Numbered from the stretch's first letter, positions 46,701 to 55,103 are shown. The stretch: DNA of 64,000 nucleotides from Variovorax paradoxus EPS (GCF_000184745.1 NC_014931.1:4836001-4900000), one strand, 5' to 3'. The notes: generated by a model from the sequence alone, not told the origin. Translations and numbers: made by a program.

Positions 46701-46874
46701 GCACCCGCGTTTCGCCTCGACAGCCAACCGCTGCAGGTCACGACGAGCATCGGCATCGCATTCCGCCTGGGCGGCGATGCACCGGTCACCGCCGAAGAAT
46801 TGCTGGCGCATGCGGACAGCGCGCTGTATGCCGCCAAGTCGGCGGGAAGGAACAGGTTCGAGTTTTCCGATTGA
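43785..46874 (+). CDS. Membrane PAS-GGDEF diguanylate cyclase
   Basis: A 1029-residue sensor protein. Parts in order: membrane segment 18-40, a periplasmic dCache-like sensor (about 41-293), membrane segment 294-313, a HAMP-like linker (314-365), four PAS domains (about 370-490, 495-615, 620-740 and 745-865) and a GGDEF domain (868-1029). The active-site signature is AGDEF at 943-947, with Ala for the first Gly, a tolerated change in active cyclases. An RxxD product-inhibition site (RATD, 934-937) stands five residues before it. No EAL domain follows. It should make cyclic di-GMP in response to a periplasmic signal. Two genes downstream are an MshEN-type ATPase and an EAL protein. Confidence 0.92.
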   Translation: MNPSGSRKFRIGLNTRMSLGVAAVVLAATFAVATVALQFVKTSMRESIAQEEFARVSALADAVDQKFISRRTLLKTFGDSVEALALADAAPLQAFLERHASLREAFDNVAFIDMDGNLVANLSNAGQVRRINVKDRAYFRDTVASKEGVISEPYRNRLNGLAQVAITEPVLDSEGRVQFVISGSINLKERNILGDLASVRFGETGYLFITTTNGIVVDHPREERVLEAASPQTARNPEIERAIRGFEGATEGVNREGVHGLYAFRRLRQADWIMGAMYPRDEAFAHVDAIERAAWAGAFVLALLAGAIALAVVRQQLKPLTALHRHMLRAQAAPTEVTALRRYTNDEIGDLSRTFDRLIRQRQADEKFLRDITDNLPAMVSHADAQGRYTFVNARLCEKLGQSAAQLIGQPVQSMRSPGDDAALEAGLQRVAVGESVSLERRDASGPGAQERFFQTDLIPDLDHAGQYRGYYAMTFDVTERKRIEVSLAHSEAKVRIIADNIPALVSHVDASLNYTFVNAHIRALHRNDSMVGQSMPEARGAADFAVVEPYIRRALAGETVVVEKKGDPARGIGERTYKAHYIPDQDASGAVQGVFAMTFDITDEVNVRKALTEQEKRLRDVTDSIPALVGYFDTEENCLYANSRARQMADHGDRPLDGVTLRSALGESMYAQHAPYIPVVLAGKQVRFPLHAPLHGKDGHFQAHLIPDKDLDGRVLGFYLMTFNITALKQAELQRADSENRLRTITDNLPALITYIDREENVTFANATHREWFGLEPSQLLGRPLHDVVGHGVYQKRKALIDRALAGERVEFEDQTPAVGAGRVARISLVPDIGADGATNGIFSLCLDITALKAVESQLIELARLDTLTGLPNRLAFNELLPAALLRAQRTGSAMALMFLDIDAFKTINDTLGHASGDSVLVEYANRLRSSVRATDIVARLAGDEFVVVLENLPARDAAAGVAQKILAQIRAPAFRLDSQPLQVTTSIGIAFRLGGDAPVTAEELLAHADSALYAAKSAGRNRFEFSD

Positions 46875-46971
46875 TCCGTTGCCCATGAACCGCGGCCCCG
46901 GCCGCCGCACCGCGCCAAGCCAATGAGCTGCGTGCGCCAGCGCAGAGAAACCAGAACAGGAGATCCCATCC

Positions 46972-48858
46972 ATGTCATCCGCCGAAGTCACCACACCGGA
47001 ACAACTGCTGACCGAACTCGATGCCCAGACCCGCATGCCGATCGCGCAGATCGGCCAGACGCTGATGTCGCTGGGCATGGTCACCGCGGCGCAGTTGCAA
47101 GGTGGACTGGTTCAGCAGCAGCTCGCCCCCACGGTGCCGCTGGGCGAGATGCTGGTGCGCATGGGCTTGATCAACCGCGCCCAGCTGCAGGCGGCGCTGG
47201 TGCACAAGATGGGCTATCCGCTGGTCAACCTGCACCTGTTCGCGCCGTCCGCAGAGGCCCTGCGCAAGATCGGCCACAGCGCGGCGCAGCGCCTGCAGGT
47301 GATGCCGCTGATGCTGCACGAGGGCCGCCTGGTGCTCGCGCTGGACGATCCCTCGAACCGGCGTTCGGCCATCGACGAAGTGGAATTCATTGCCCAGTCG
47401 AAGGTGATTCCGGTGGTCGGGAAATGCCTCGACCTGGACGGCGTGCTGCACAAGGCCTACGAGAAGCTCGGCGACCCGGCGACGCCGCGCCCGGCCAGCT
47501 TCGATCCGATGCGGCCGCTGGAGTTCGACATGGCCGGCACCAGCGAACTGCTCGAAACGCTCGAGAAAGAAGGCCGCTCGATCGCCAGCACCGAGGCGCC
47601 GATCGAGCAGTCGGACAACTCGCTGGTGCGCATGATCAACAGCATGATCCTGGAGGCGCATCGCGAAGGCGCATCGGACATCCACGTCGAAAGCTCGCCC
47701 GGCGACGAAAAGACCCGCATCCGGTTTCGCCGCGACGGCCGGCTCTATACGTACCTGGAGCTTCCGTCCAGCTATCGCAACGCCGTGGTGGCGCGCATCA
47801 AGATCATGTGCGACCTGGACATCAGCGAGAAACGCAAGCCGCAGGACGGCAAGATCAACTTCAGCAAGTATTCGCCGCAGCACCGCATCGAACTGCGCGT
47901 TGCCACCATTCCGACCAGCAACGGCCTGGAAGACGTGGTCATGCGCATCCTTGCATCGGCCAAGCCCATCGCGATGAACGCGCTGGGCCTCTCGCCGCGC
48001 AATCTCGCGCAGCTCACCCAGGCGGTCGAGCGCCCCTACGGCATGGTGCTGTGCGTCGGCCCCACGGGTTCGGGCAAGACCACGACGCTGCACTCGGCGC
48101 TGATGCACATCAACACGCCGGAGCGAAAGATCTGGACGGCGGAAGACCCGATCGAGATCACGCAGGCCGGCCTCCGGCAGGTGCAGGTCAATCCACGGAT
48201 CGACTGGACCTTTGCCAAGGCCCTGCGGGCCTTCGTGCGCGCCGACCCCGATGTGATCATGGTGGGCGAGATCCGCGACGAGGAAACCGCCAGGACGGCC
48301 ATCGAGGCCTCATTGACCGGCCACCTCGTACTTTCGACCCTGCACACCAACAGCGCCCCCGAAACGGTGACCCGGCTGCTCGACATGGGCATGGACCCCT
48401 TCAACTTCGCGGACTCGCTGCTGGCGGTGCTGGCACAGCGGCTGGTGCGCCGCCTCTGCACCCAGTGCACCACCAGCAGCCCCGCGAGCCCCGAGAAGGT
48501 CGAGGAACTGCTGGCCGACTACATGCATGCCTTCGGCGCGGAGGCCACGCCCGCCGAGCGCGAGGCGGTGCGCGGCGACTGGATCGCACGCCATGGGCAC
48601 GGCGGCCATCTGCACACCTTCACCAGCACCGGCTGCCCGCATTGCGGCGATACGGGCTTCAAGGGCCGTGTGGGCATTCACGAGCTGATGGTGGTGTCCA
48701 GGACGCTTCGGCGCCTGGTGCAGAACGGAGCGCGTGCCGAGGAACTGCAGGAAGCGGCGCTGCGCGAAGGCATGCGCACGCTGCGTCAGGACGGTATCGA
48801 GAAGGTGCTGGCCGGGCAGACGACCATCGAGGAAGTGCGCGCGACCAGCAACGTGTGA
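46972..48858 (+). CDS. GspE/PilB-type ATPase with N-terminal MshEN domain
   Basis: A 628-residue traffic ATPase from ATG 46972 with ribosome-binding site AGGAGA. Residues 22-90 carry an MshEN-type pattern: IGQTLMSLGMV, LQGGLVQQQL, LGEMLVRMGLINRAQLQAAL and GYPLVNL. In MshE and related proteins this module binds cyclic di-GMP. The C-terminal ATPase has Walker A GPTGSGKTT at 363-371, an Asp box, Walker B region ADPDVIMVGEIRDEETA and HTNSAPETVTR. A tetracysteine zinc site is present (LCTQC and CPHCG). Type IV pilus or type II secretion partners (inner-membrane protein, pilins, secretin) are not adjacent, so it is an orphan here. Confidence 0.9.
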   Translation: MSSAEVTTPEQLLTELDAQTRMPIAQIGQTLMSLGMVTAAQLQGGLVQQQLAPTVPLGEMLVRMGLINRAQLQAALVHKMGYPLVNLHLFAPSAEALRKIGHSAAQRLQVMPLMLHEGRLVLALDDPSNRRSAIDEVEFIAQSKVIPVVGKCLDLDGVLHKAYEKLGDPATPRPASFDPMRPLEFDMAGTSELLETLEKEGRSIASTEAPIEQSDNSLVRMINSMILEAHREGASDIHVESSPGDEKTRIRFRRDGRLYTYLELPSSYRNAVVARIKIMCDLDISEKRKPQDGKINFSKYSPQHRIELRVATIPTSNGLEDVVMRILASAKPIAMNALGLSPRNLAQLTQAVERPYGMVLCVGPTGSGKTTTLHSALMHINTPERKIWTAEDPIEITQAGLRQVQVNPRIDWTFAKALRAFVRADPDVIMVGEIRDEETARTAIEASLTGHLVLSTLHTNSAPETVTRLLDMGMDPFNFADSLLAVLAQRLVRRLCTQCTTSSPASPEKVEELLADYMHAFGAEATPAEREAVRGDWIARHGHGGHLHTFTSTGCPHCGDTGFKGRVGIHELMVVSRTLRRLVQNGARAEELQEAALREGMRTLRQDGIEKVLAGQTTIEEVRATSNV

Positions 48859-48897
48859 GCGGGACCCGCCCGCCCCGCCCCGTCACATAAGGTCACG

Positions 48898-49647
48898 TCA
48901 GGCGGTGCCCCATGCCACCGCCGGCAATGCGGCAATGGCGGGCCTTGCGAAGAAGTAGCCCTGGAACAGGTCTACGCCCAGCGCGTGAAGGGCGTCGACC
49001 TCTTCCAGCATCTCGACGCCTTCGGCGATCACCCGGATGTTCAGCTCGTCGCAGGTGGCGACGAAGCCTCTCACGATGGCCAGCCGAACCGGGTCGGCAT
49101 GGATGTTCCGCACCAGGCTCATGTCGATCTTCAAGACGTCGGGCTGGAACGCGGCAAGCATCCCGAAGCCTGCATAGGCGGCACCGAAATCGTCGATGGC
49201 CGAGGTGAAACCGTGGTGCCTGAAGTCCTGGAAGATGGCCGCGAGGCCGGGCAGGTCGATCGTCCGCTCGCCCTCGGTGACTTCGAACATCAGGCGGCTC
49301 ACCGGAAAATTGCAATGCTCCGCGGCGGCCATGGCGGTGCGAAAGCACTCGGGCCGGCCGGCCACATCGTTGGGCAGCACGTTGAGGCTGAGCCTGGATG
49401 CCATGCCCAGCCCTGCCGCCATCTCGATGGCCTTTACCCGGCAGGCCTCGTGAAACGCAAAGCGCTGCGAGGAGCCGATGCTGGCGAGCACCTCCATCGC
49501 GCCTTGTCCCGAGAGGCCGCGCACCAGCGCTTCGTGCGCGAAGATCTCGCGGCGCGCGACATCCACGATCGGCTGGAACGCCATGGTGAACGCCGAGCCG
49601 AAGCCGGGAAAGCAGGCATCGGCGAGGTTTGGGGCTGTCGCGGACAT
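48898..49647 (-). CDS. EAL-domain cyclic-di-GMP phosphodiesterase
   Basis: A 249-residue protein that is essentially a lone EAL domain, from ATG 49647. The signature is HEALVRG with Glu39; LSLNVLPND, MFEVTEGE, the DDFGAAYAGFGML metal region, KIDMSLVRNI and VIAEGVE with the base Glu are all present, so activity is plausible. It would hydrolyse cyclic di-GMP to pGpG. It is convergent to the MshEN-type ATPase and 39 bases from its stop. A dyad lies 52 bases upstream at 49699-49717. Confidence 0.9.
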   Translation of the reverse strand: MSATAPNLADACFPGFGSAFTMAFQPIVDVARREIFAHEALVRGLSGQGAMEVLASIGSSQRFAFHEACRVKAIEMAAGLGMASRLSLNVLPNDVAGRPECFRTAMAAAEHCNFPVSRLMFEVTEGERTIDLPGLAAIFQDFRHHGFTSAIDDFGAAYAGFGMLAAFQPDVLKIDMSLVRNIHADPVRLAIVRGFVATCDELNIRVIAEGVEMLEEVDALHALGVDLFQGYFFARPAIAALPAVAWGTA

Positions 49648-49698
49648 GGGACTCGCGGTTCGGAGGGGAGGCGTTCTGGCGGGAGTGCGGGGCGACCA

Positions 49699-49717
49699 AT
49701 GTAAGCGTTTTTTACAT
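49699..49717. promoter_or_regulatory. ATGTAA/TTACAT dyad upstream of the EAL gene
   Basis: ATGTAA (49699-49704) and TTACAT (49712-49717) are perfect arms around a seven-base T-rich spacer, 52-70 bases before the EAL start. The site stands out in an otherwise G+C-rich region and could be an operator or part of the promoter. Confidence 0.45.
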
Positions 49718-49775
49718 CTTCCGGCCGTGCTTGCGCACCAATCGCAGCAGCATCGTGCCGCAGGGGGCTTCAAGC

Positions 49776-50153
49776 TCAGGGGCAGACGAGCTCAGTTTTC
49801 GACGCCGCGCACAACCTGGCCACCTCGGCCTTCGGCAGGAATTCCGTGGTCAGGCTGTTGAGCATCAGCACGGCCGGATAGAGGCGCGCGTCCTGCGGAT
49901 TCGCGCGATACGCCTTCTGCAGCAACTGCTGGCCCGCCTTGTTGCAGTGCTTGCGCTGCATGCGGTTGATTTCCTTGTCGCGCGCGGAGCCGTCGCCGTT
50001 GAACTCGCCCGCCAAGTGAAAGCACATCTCGGTGTCGGAGACGGCCTTTTGCAGGGCTTTCTCGTCCTTCGAGAATCTGGCGGGCTCGGCCGCGAACGAC
50101 AGCGAGGCCGCCGACAGCAACGCGGCGCTCGCAATGGTGAACATCAGCTTCAT
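49776..50153 (-). CDS. Small secreted protein of unknown function
   Basis: A 125-residue protein with a clean signal peptide (MKLMFTIASAALLSAASLSF, cleavage near AAE at 22). The mature part is helical and has four cysteines (two in mid-protein, two near the C-terminus), which suggests two disulfides in the periplasm. I recognise no domain. It lies 72 bases downstream of the BMP lipoprotein gene, after a terminator at 50177-50201, so it is probably transcribed separately. Confidence 0.8.
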   Translation of the reverse strand: MKLMFTIASAALLSAASLSFAAEPARFSKDEKALQKAVSDTEMCFHLAGEFNGDGSARDKEINRMQRKHCNKAGQQLLQKAYRANPQDARLYPAVLMLNSLTTEFLPKAEVARLCAASKTELVCP

Positions 50154-50176
50154 GGTGCGAATCCCCTCCTCGAATG

Positions 50177-50201
50177 AAAAAAGGGCCGCCCTGGGCGACC
50201 C
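50177..50201 (-). terminator. Rho-independent terminator after the purine ABC operon
   Basis: On the minus strand GGGTCGCCC (50193-50201) pairs with GGCGGCCC (50183-50190) around a short loop, with one G-U pair, and is followed by six T residues (50177-50182). It lies 25 bases after the BMP receptor stop and ends the importer operon. Confidence 0.85.
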
Positions 50202-50225
50202 TCTTCGTCTGCATCGCCGCAGCGA

Positions 50226-51398
50226 TTACTTCTTGTCGCCGCCGGGCACCTTGCCTTCGACGCCCTTGACGTAGAAGTTGATGCCGGTCAGGAATTTGTC
50301 GTCGGCCACCGCGTCCTTGGCGACGACTTCCTTGCCGTCCTGGCCGAGGATCGGGCCCTTCCAGATCGCGAAGCTGCCGTCCTTCAGGCCCTTTTTCACT
50401 TCCTCGACCTTGGCCTTGGTTTCGGCCGGCACGTCTTCGGCGATCGACACGAGGTCGATGGCGCCTTCCTTCACGCCCCACCAGGCTTGGCCGGTCGCCC
50501 ACTTGCCGTCGAGCGCGTCCTGCGTGGCCTTGATGTAGTACGGCGCCCAGTTGATGGTGGCCGAGCCGAGGTGGGCCTTGGGGCCGTAGGCGGTCATGTC
50601 CGAATCCCAGCCGAAGGCGCGCTTGCCCTTCTCTTGCGCCGTCTTGAGCACGGCGGGCGAGTCGGTGTTCTGGAACAGGATGTCGGCGCCGCCGTTGATG
50701 AGCGCGGTGGCCGCTTCGGTTTCCTTCGGCGGGCTGAACCATTCGTTGACCCACACGACCTTGGTGGTGATCTTCGGGTTGACCGATTGCGCGCCCATCG
50801 TGAAGCTGTTGATGTTGCGCAGCACCTCGGGAATCGGCACCGAGCCGACGACGCCGAGCGTGTTGCTCTTGGTCATGGCACCGGCAATGATGCCGGCCAT
50901 GTACGCGCCTTCGTAGGTGCGGCTGTCGTAGGTGCGCATGTTGTCGGCGGTCTTGTAGCCGGTGGCGTGCTCGAACTTCACGTCCTTGCTGTCGTTGGCG
51001 ACCTTGAGCATCGGCTCCATGTAGCCGAAGGTGGTGCCGAAGATCAGCTTGTTGCCCTGGCCGACCATGTCGCGGAACACGCGCTCGGCGTCGGCGCCTT
51101 CGGGCACGCTTTCCACGAAGGTGGTCTTGATCTTGTCGCCGAATTCCTTCTCGAGCGCCTTGCGGCCGTTGTCGTGCGCGAAGGTCCAGCCGCCGTCGCC
51201 CACCGGGCCGATGTATGCGAATGCGATGTTGAGCGGCGCTGCCGGAGCCGGTGCGGCTGCCGCTGGTGCCGGAGCGGGCGCGGGGGCCGCGGCCGGTGCT
51301 GCCGCTTCTTCTTTCTTGCCGCAGCCGATCAGGGCCGCCGAAGCGACCGCCGTGAGGGCGGCCAGCTTGAGCAGAGAGCGCTTGTTCAGATCATTCAT
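50226..51398 (-). CDS. BMP-family ABC substrate-binding lipoprotein (purine/nucleoside importer)
   Basis: A 390-residue receptor. The signal peptide ends with a lipobox, LIGC with Cys26. An Ala-Pro-rich linker (about 30-55) joins the lipid anchor to the BMP/PnrA domain, which shows FAYIGPVGDGGWTFAHDNG, TTFVESVPEGADAERVF and SVPIPEVLRNINSF. It is the receptor of the importer encoded just upstream (51449-55020), 50 bases from the permease stop. It is paralogous to the guaD-linked receptor at 23971. In this family ligands are nucleosides, purines or their derivatives. Confidence 0.93.
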   Translation of the reverse strand: MNDLNKRSLLKLAALTAVASAALIGCGKKEEAAAPAAAPAPAPAPAAAAPAPAAPLNIAFAYIGPVGDGGWTFAHDNGRKALEKEFGDKIKTTFVESVPEGADAERVFRDMVGQGNKLIFGTTFGYMEPMLKVANDSKDVKFEHATGYKTADNMRTYDSRTYEGAYMAGIIAGAMTKSNTLGVVGSVPIPEVLRNINSFTMGAQSVNPKITTKVVWVNEWFSPPKETEAATALINGGADILFQNTDSPAVLKTAQEKGKRAFGWDSDMTAYGPKAHLGSATINWAPYYIKATQDALDGKWATGQAWWGVKEGAIDLVSIAEDVPAETKAKVEEVKKGLKDGSFAIWKGPILGQDGKEVVAKDAVADDKFLTGINFYVKGVEGKVPGGDKK

Positions 51399-51448
51399 TG
51401 TCGGAAATCCTCAAAAAGGACGGGTTGGCGGGAAAACGAAAAACGCGA

Positions 51449-52369
51449 TTATGAGCCGGGGTAGAACGGTTTCCCTATGGAAGCCGGCATGTTGATGCGG
51501 ATGAACGCGGGGTTGCGCGAGATGAGCGCCAGCACCACGATCGGCGCGATGTACTGCAGCATGCTGAGGAACTGGGGCGGCACGTCGACGCCGCTGCTCT
51601 GCAGGTGGAAACCCAGCATCGAGACGCCGCCGAAGAGGTACGCCCCCAGCAGCACGCGGATCGGCCGCCAGGTGGCGAAGGTGGTGAGCGCCAAGGCGAT
51701 CCAGCCGCGGCCCGCGACCATGCCTTCGACCCACAGCGGCGTGTAGACCGTCGAGAGGTACGCGCCCGCCAGCCCGCAGAGCGCGCCGCCCGCGATCACC
51801 GCCATGAAGCGGATGCGCCGCACCGGGTAGCCGAGCGCATGCGCCGACTCGGGCGATTCGCCGACCGAGCGCAGCACGAGGCCCGCGCGCGTGCGGTACA
51901 AGAACCAGATGAGCCCGAAGGTCAGCACCACCGCGAAATACACCATCGGGTGATGGCGGAACAGCGCGGGGCCAATGAGCGGAATGTCGGCCAGCACGGG
52001 GATCGCATAGGTCGCGCTTTCGGGCAGCTTGGCCTGCACGAAGTTGATGCCGGCGAAGGCCGAGAAGCCGACGCCGAACAAGCTGAGCGCGAGTCCGGTC
52101 GCGTACTGGTTGGTGTTGAGCCAGATCACCAGCACGCCGAAGAACGCGGCGAGCAATGCGCCTGCCGCCATGCCCGCGAGGAAACCGAGCCAGGGGTTGT
52201 GCGTGGTGACCACCGTCGCGAAGCCGGCGATGGCGGCGCACAGCATGATGCCCTCGGCGCCGAGGTTGACGATGCCGGCTTTCTCGTTGATCAGAAGGCC
52301 AAGCGCGGCGATGGCAAGGACGGTGCCGGCGCTCAGCGTGGAGCCTAGAAGGAGTGCGTAGCTGTCCAT
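51449..52369 (-). CDS. ABC transporter permease 2 (BMP-type nucleoside/purine importer)
   Basis: A 306-residue inner-membrane protein from ATG 52369, one base after the stop of permease 1 (TGA-C-ATG), implying coupling. About eight to ten hydrophobic segments are visible (LLGSTLSAGTVLAIAALGLL first). The family motif LGAEGIMLCAAIAGF and the coupling-helix region SVGESPESAHALGYPVRRIR are characteristic of the NupQ/YufQ branch of branched-chain-type permeases. It pairs with permease 1 and the double ATPase. Confidence 0.92.
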   Translation of the reverse strand: MDSYALLLGSTLSAGTVLAIAALGLLINEKAGIVNLGAEGIMLCAAIAGFATVVTTHNPWLGFLAGMAAGALLAAFFGVLVIWLNTNQYATGLALSLFGVGFSAFAGINFVQAKLPESATYAIPVLADIPLIGPALFRHHPMVYFAVVLTFGLIWFLYRTRAGLVLRSVGESPESAHALGYPVRRIRFMAVIAGGALCGLAGAYLSTVYTPLWVEGMVAGRGWIALALTTFATWRPIRVLLGAYLFGGVSMLGFHLQSSGVDVPPQFLSMLQYIAPIVVLALISRNPAFIRINMPASIGKPFYPGS

Positions 52370-52370
52370 G

Positions 52371-53513
52371 TCAGAGGGCTCCTTCGTTCGACCGTGCAAC
52401 AGGCGCGGTCAGCGGCGTGCTGGCTTGCAGCGAGCTCGTCGCGAGGATGGCTTTCGCCGCGGCCTTCCGGCGGATGCGGTACGCGATGAGCGTGTCGCAA
52501 GCCAGCAGCGTGAAGAGCAAGAGGCCCTGGAACACGCCGGTCAGCGACTTGGGCAAGCCGAGGCGCGATTGCGCCAGTTCGCCGCCGATGTAGAACATGC
52601 TCATGAGGATGGCCGAGAACACCATGCCCACGGGATGCAGCCGCCCGACGAAGGCCACGATGATGGCCGCGAAGCCGTAGCCGGCCGGCACATACGGCGT
52701 GAGCTGGCCGAGCGGCCCGGCGACCTCGAGCGCACCGGCAAGACCCGCCGCGCCGCCCGAGGTGAGCAGCGCGATCCACACCGCGCGCCGTGCCGAAAAG
52801 CCGGCATAGCGCGCCGCCGCCGGGGCTAGGCCGCCGACCTGCTGCGCGAAGCCTGCGCGCGTGCGGAACAGGAAGACCCACAGCGCACCGACGCCCACGA
52901 GCGCAATGATCAACCCGATGCTCACGCGCGAGCCCTTGAAGAGCCGAGGAATCTGCGTGACCGCCTCGAAGGTCTTGGACTGCGGGAAGTTGTAGCCCTG
53001 CGGGTCCTTCCACGGGCCGAAGACCATGTAGCTCAGGAGCAGCGTGGCCACGTAGACCAGCATCAGGCTCACGAGGATTTCGTTGGCGTTGAACTTGTCG
53101 CGCAGGAACGCCACGATGCCCGCCCACACCATGCCGCCGAGCGTGCCCGCGACGAGGATGGCGACGACGATCCACGAACCGGTGTTCTTGTCGGCCAGAA
53201 GCGCCACGCCGCCCGCGACGATGGCGCCGAACACGAACTGCCCCTCGGCGCCGATGTTCCACACGTTGGAGCGGAAGCACACCGCGAGGCCCAGCGCGAT
53301 GATCAGCAGCGGCGTCGCCTTGATCATCAGCTCGCCGAGCGCATAGCCGTTCTTGATGGGCTCGTAGAAGAACACCATCAGGCCCTTGACCGGGTCCTTG
53401 CCGAGTGCGGCGAACAGAGCCACGCCGATCAGCACCGTGATGAGCAGCGCCAGGATCGGCGAGGCAAAAGTCCAGAAGCGCGAAAGCTCCGGGCGGGGTT
53501 CGAGCTTAAGCAT
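52371..53513 (-). CDS. ABC transporter permease 1 (BMP-type nucleoside/purine importer)
   Basis: A 380-residue inner-membrane protein. The N-terminus overlaps the ATPase stop by eight bases. It has the NupP/YufP features: LMIKATPLLIIALGLAVCFR, SNVWNIGAEGQFVFGAI, FNANEILVSLMLVYVA, and a coupling region VGGLAPAAARYAGFSARRAV. The C-terminal 30 residues are polar and likely cytoplasmic. It makes the translocation channel together with permease 2. Confidence 0.92.
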   Translation of the reverse strand: MLKLEPRPELSRFWTFASPILALLITVLIGVALFAALGKDPVKGLMVFFYEPIKNGYALGELMIKATPLLIIALGLAVCFRSNVWNIGAEGQFVFGAIVAGGVALLADKNTGSWIVVAILVAGTLGGMVWAGIVAFLRDKFNANEILVSLMLVYVATLLLSYMVFGPWKDPQGYNFPQSKTFEAVTQIPRLFKGSRVSIGLIIALVGVGALWVFLFRTRAGFAQQVGGLAPAAARYAGFSARRAVWIALLTSGGAAGLAGALEVAGPLGQLTPYVPAGYGFAAIIVAFVGRLHPVGMVFSAILMSMFYIGGELAQSRLGLPKSLTGVFQGLLLFTLLACDTLIAYRIRRKAAAKAILATSSLQASTPLTAPVARSNEGAL

Positions 53514-55020
53514 GGGCCGCTTCCTTGTTCCAGAGTCCGCTCATCCATTCGCCGATCTGCGGCAGCGTGGCCGCAGCGCGGTCGATGGACGGAGAGAGCC
53601 GACCCTTGGCGATGACGTGCAGGCGGTCGCTGATGTCGAACAGCTCGTCGAGCTCTTCGCTCACCACCAGCACCGCGCAGCCGGCATCGCGCAGCGCGAG
53701 GATCTCGCCGCGGATCAGCGCGGCCGCGCCTACGTCCACGCCCCAGGTGGGCTGCGAGACGATGAAGAGCTTGGGGTTGGCGTCGATCTCGCGGCCGACG
53801 ATGAACTTCTGCAGGTTGCCGCCCGAGAGCGAACGCGCCGCCGCATTCGGGCCGCCCGCCTTGACGTTGAAGCGCTCGATGATTCCCTTGGCGTGCTTTT
53901 CGAGTGCGGCGGTGCGAATCCATCCACCCTTGCCCACCGCATTGCTGCGCGTGAGCAGCAGGTTGTGCGCGAGCCCCAGCGTCGGCACGGCGCCGCGGCC
54001 GAGGCGCTCCTCGGGCACGAAGTGCAGGCCCAGTGCGCGGCGTGCGCGCGGCCTGAGACGGCCGGCGGGCTTGTCGAACACCTGGACCATCGAGGCGTCG
54101 GCGCGTACGTCTTCGCCCGAGAGCGTGTAGAGCAGTTCCTTCTGGCCGTTGCCGGAGACACCCGCAATGCCGACCACTTCGCCGGCTCGCACCTCGAACG
54201 AGATGCCATCGAGGTCGACGCCGAACTGGTCTTCGCGCGCCAGCGTGAGCCCCTTCACGCGCAGCGCCACGGCGCCCGCATGCACCGGGCGGTGCTGCAA
54301 GGGCGGAGGCTCGCTGCCGATCATCAGCCGTGAGAGCGATTCGTTGCTCTCGTTCTGCGGATTGCACACGCCGGTCACCTTGCCGCCGCGCAGCACCGTG
54401 CAGGCGGTGCACAGCTCCCGGATCTCATGCAGCTTGTGGCTGATGTAGAGGATGCTGCAGCCCTCGGAGGCCAGCTTGTTGAGCACCGTGAAGAGCTTGA
54501 CGACCGCCTGCGGCGTGAGCACCGAGGTCGGCTCGTCCAGGATCAGGAGCTTGGGGTTGGTGAGCAGCGCGCGGATGATTTCGACCCGCTGCATCTCGCC
54601 CACCGAGAGCGTGTGCACGGGGCGCGAGGGATCGATGTCGAGGCCGTATTCGCTCGCCTTGGCGGTGATGCTGCGGGCCACTTCGGCCAACTGCAGCGAT
54701 TTGTCGAGGCCCAGCCACACGTTCTCGGCCACGGTGAGCGTGTCGAACAGGCTGAAGTGCTGGAACACCATGCTGATGCCCAGCGCCCTCGCCTGCTGCG
54801 GGTTGCGCAGGTTGACGGCCTGGCCGTCGAAGGTGACGGTGCCTTCGTCGGGCTTGACCGAGCCGTAGATGATCTTCATCAGCGTCGATTTGCCCGCGCC
54901 GTTCTCGCCGAGAACGGCATGGATTTCGCCGGGGGCAACGGCCAGCGAGATGTCGCTGTTGGCCACCACCGCGGGATACCGCTTGGTGATGTGCGCGAGC
55001 TGGAGTCGGGGGGTTGTCAT
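53506..55020 (-). CDS. ABC transporter ATP-binding protein with two nucleotide-binding domains
   Basis: A 504-residue duplicated ATPase of the BMP-importer (NupO/YufO, RbsA-like) class. Domain 1 (about 5-245): Walker A GENGAGKST, signature LSVGEMQRVEI and Walker B LLILDEPTSVLT. Domain 2 (about 255-495): a degenerate Walker A GVSGNGQKE and signature LSGGNLQKFIVGREI. The second P-loop is altered, as usual in this class, so one site probably dominates hydrolysis. First gene of the ABC part of the operon; the NCS2 permease gene lies 111 bases upstream with a strong hairpin between. Confidence 0.93.
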   Translation of the reverse strand: MTTPRLQLAHITKRYPAVVANSDISLAVAPGEIHAVLGENGAGKSTLMKIIYGSVKPDEGTVTFDGQAVNLRNPQQARALGISMVFQHFSLFDTLTVAENVWLGLDKSLQLAEVARSITAKASEYGLDIDPSRPVHTLSVGEMQRVEIIRALLTNPKLLILDEPTSVLTPQAVVKLFTVLNKLASEGCSILYISHKLHEIRELCTACTVLRGGKVTGVCNPQNESNESLSRLMIGSEPPPLQHRPVHAGAVALRVKGLTLAREDQFGVDLDGISFEVRAGEVVGIAGVSGNGQKELLYTLSGEDVRADASMVQVFDKPAGRLRPRARRALGLHFVPEERLGRGAVPTLGLAHNLLLTRSNAVGKGGWIRTAALEKHAKGIIERFNVKAGGPNAAARSLSGGNLQKFIVGREIDANPKLFIVSQPTWGVDVGAAALIRGEILALRDAGCAVLVVSEELDELFDISDRLHVIAKGRLSPSIDRAAATLPQIGEWMSGLWNKEAAHA

Positions 55021-55059
55021 GCCGGGTTTCGTGGGTTTGTCTCGTTCAACAGCAACAAA

Positions 55060-55103
55060 GCGGGAACAGTTGTCAGTTTATTAGCACTGACGACTGCTCC
55101 CGC
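55060..55103 (-). terminator. Strong hairpin after the NCS2 permease gene
   Basis: Arms of 18 bases (55060-55077 and 55086-55103) pair at 16 positions around an eight-base loop. On the minus strand the stem is followed by TTTGTTG, so it may end NCS2 transcription or attenuate read-through into the ABC operon. It sits 28 bases after the NCS2 stop and 39 bases before the ATPase start. Confidence 0.65.

Noticed and set aside
43794..47084. Minus-strand open frame of over 1000 codons opposite the PAS-GGDEF gene
   Set aside because: Its composition is that of an antisense frame and it mirrors the four PAS repeats of the real gene. The plus strand has all expected GGDEF and PAS motifs.
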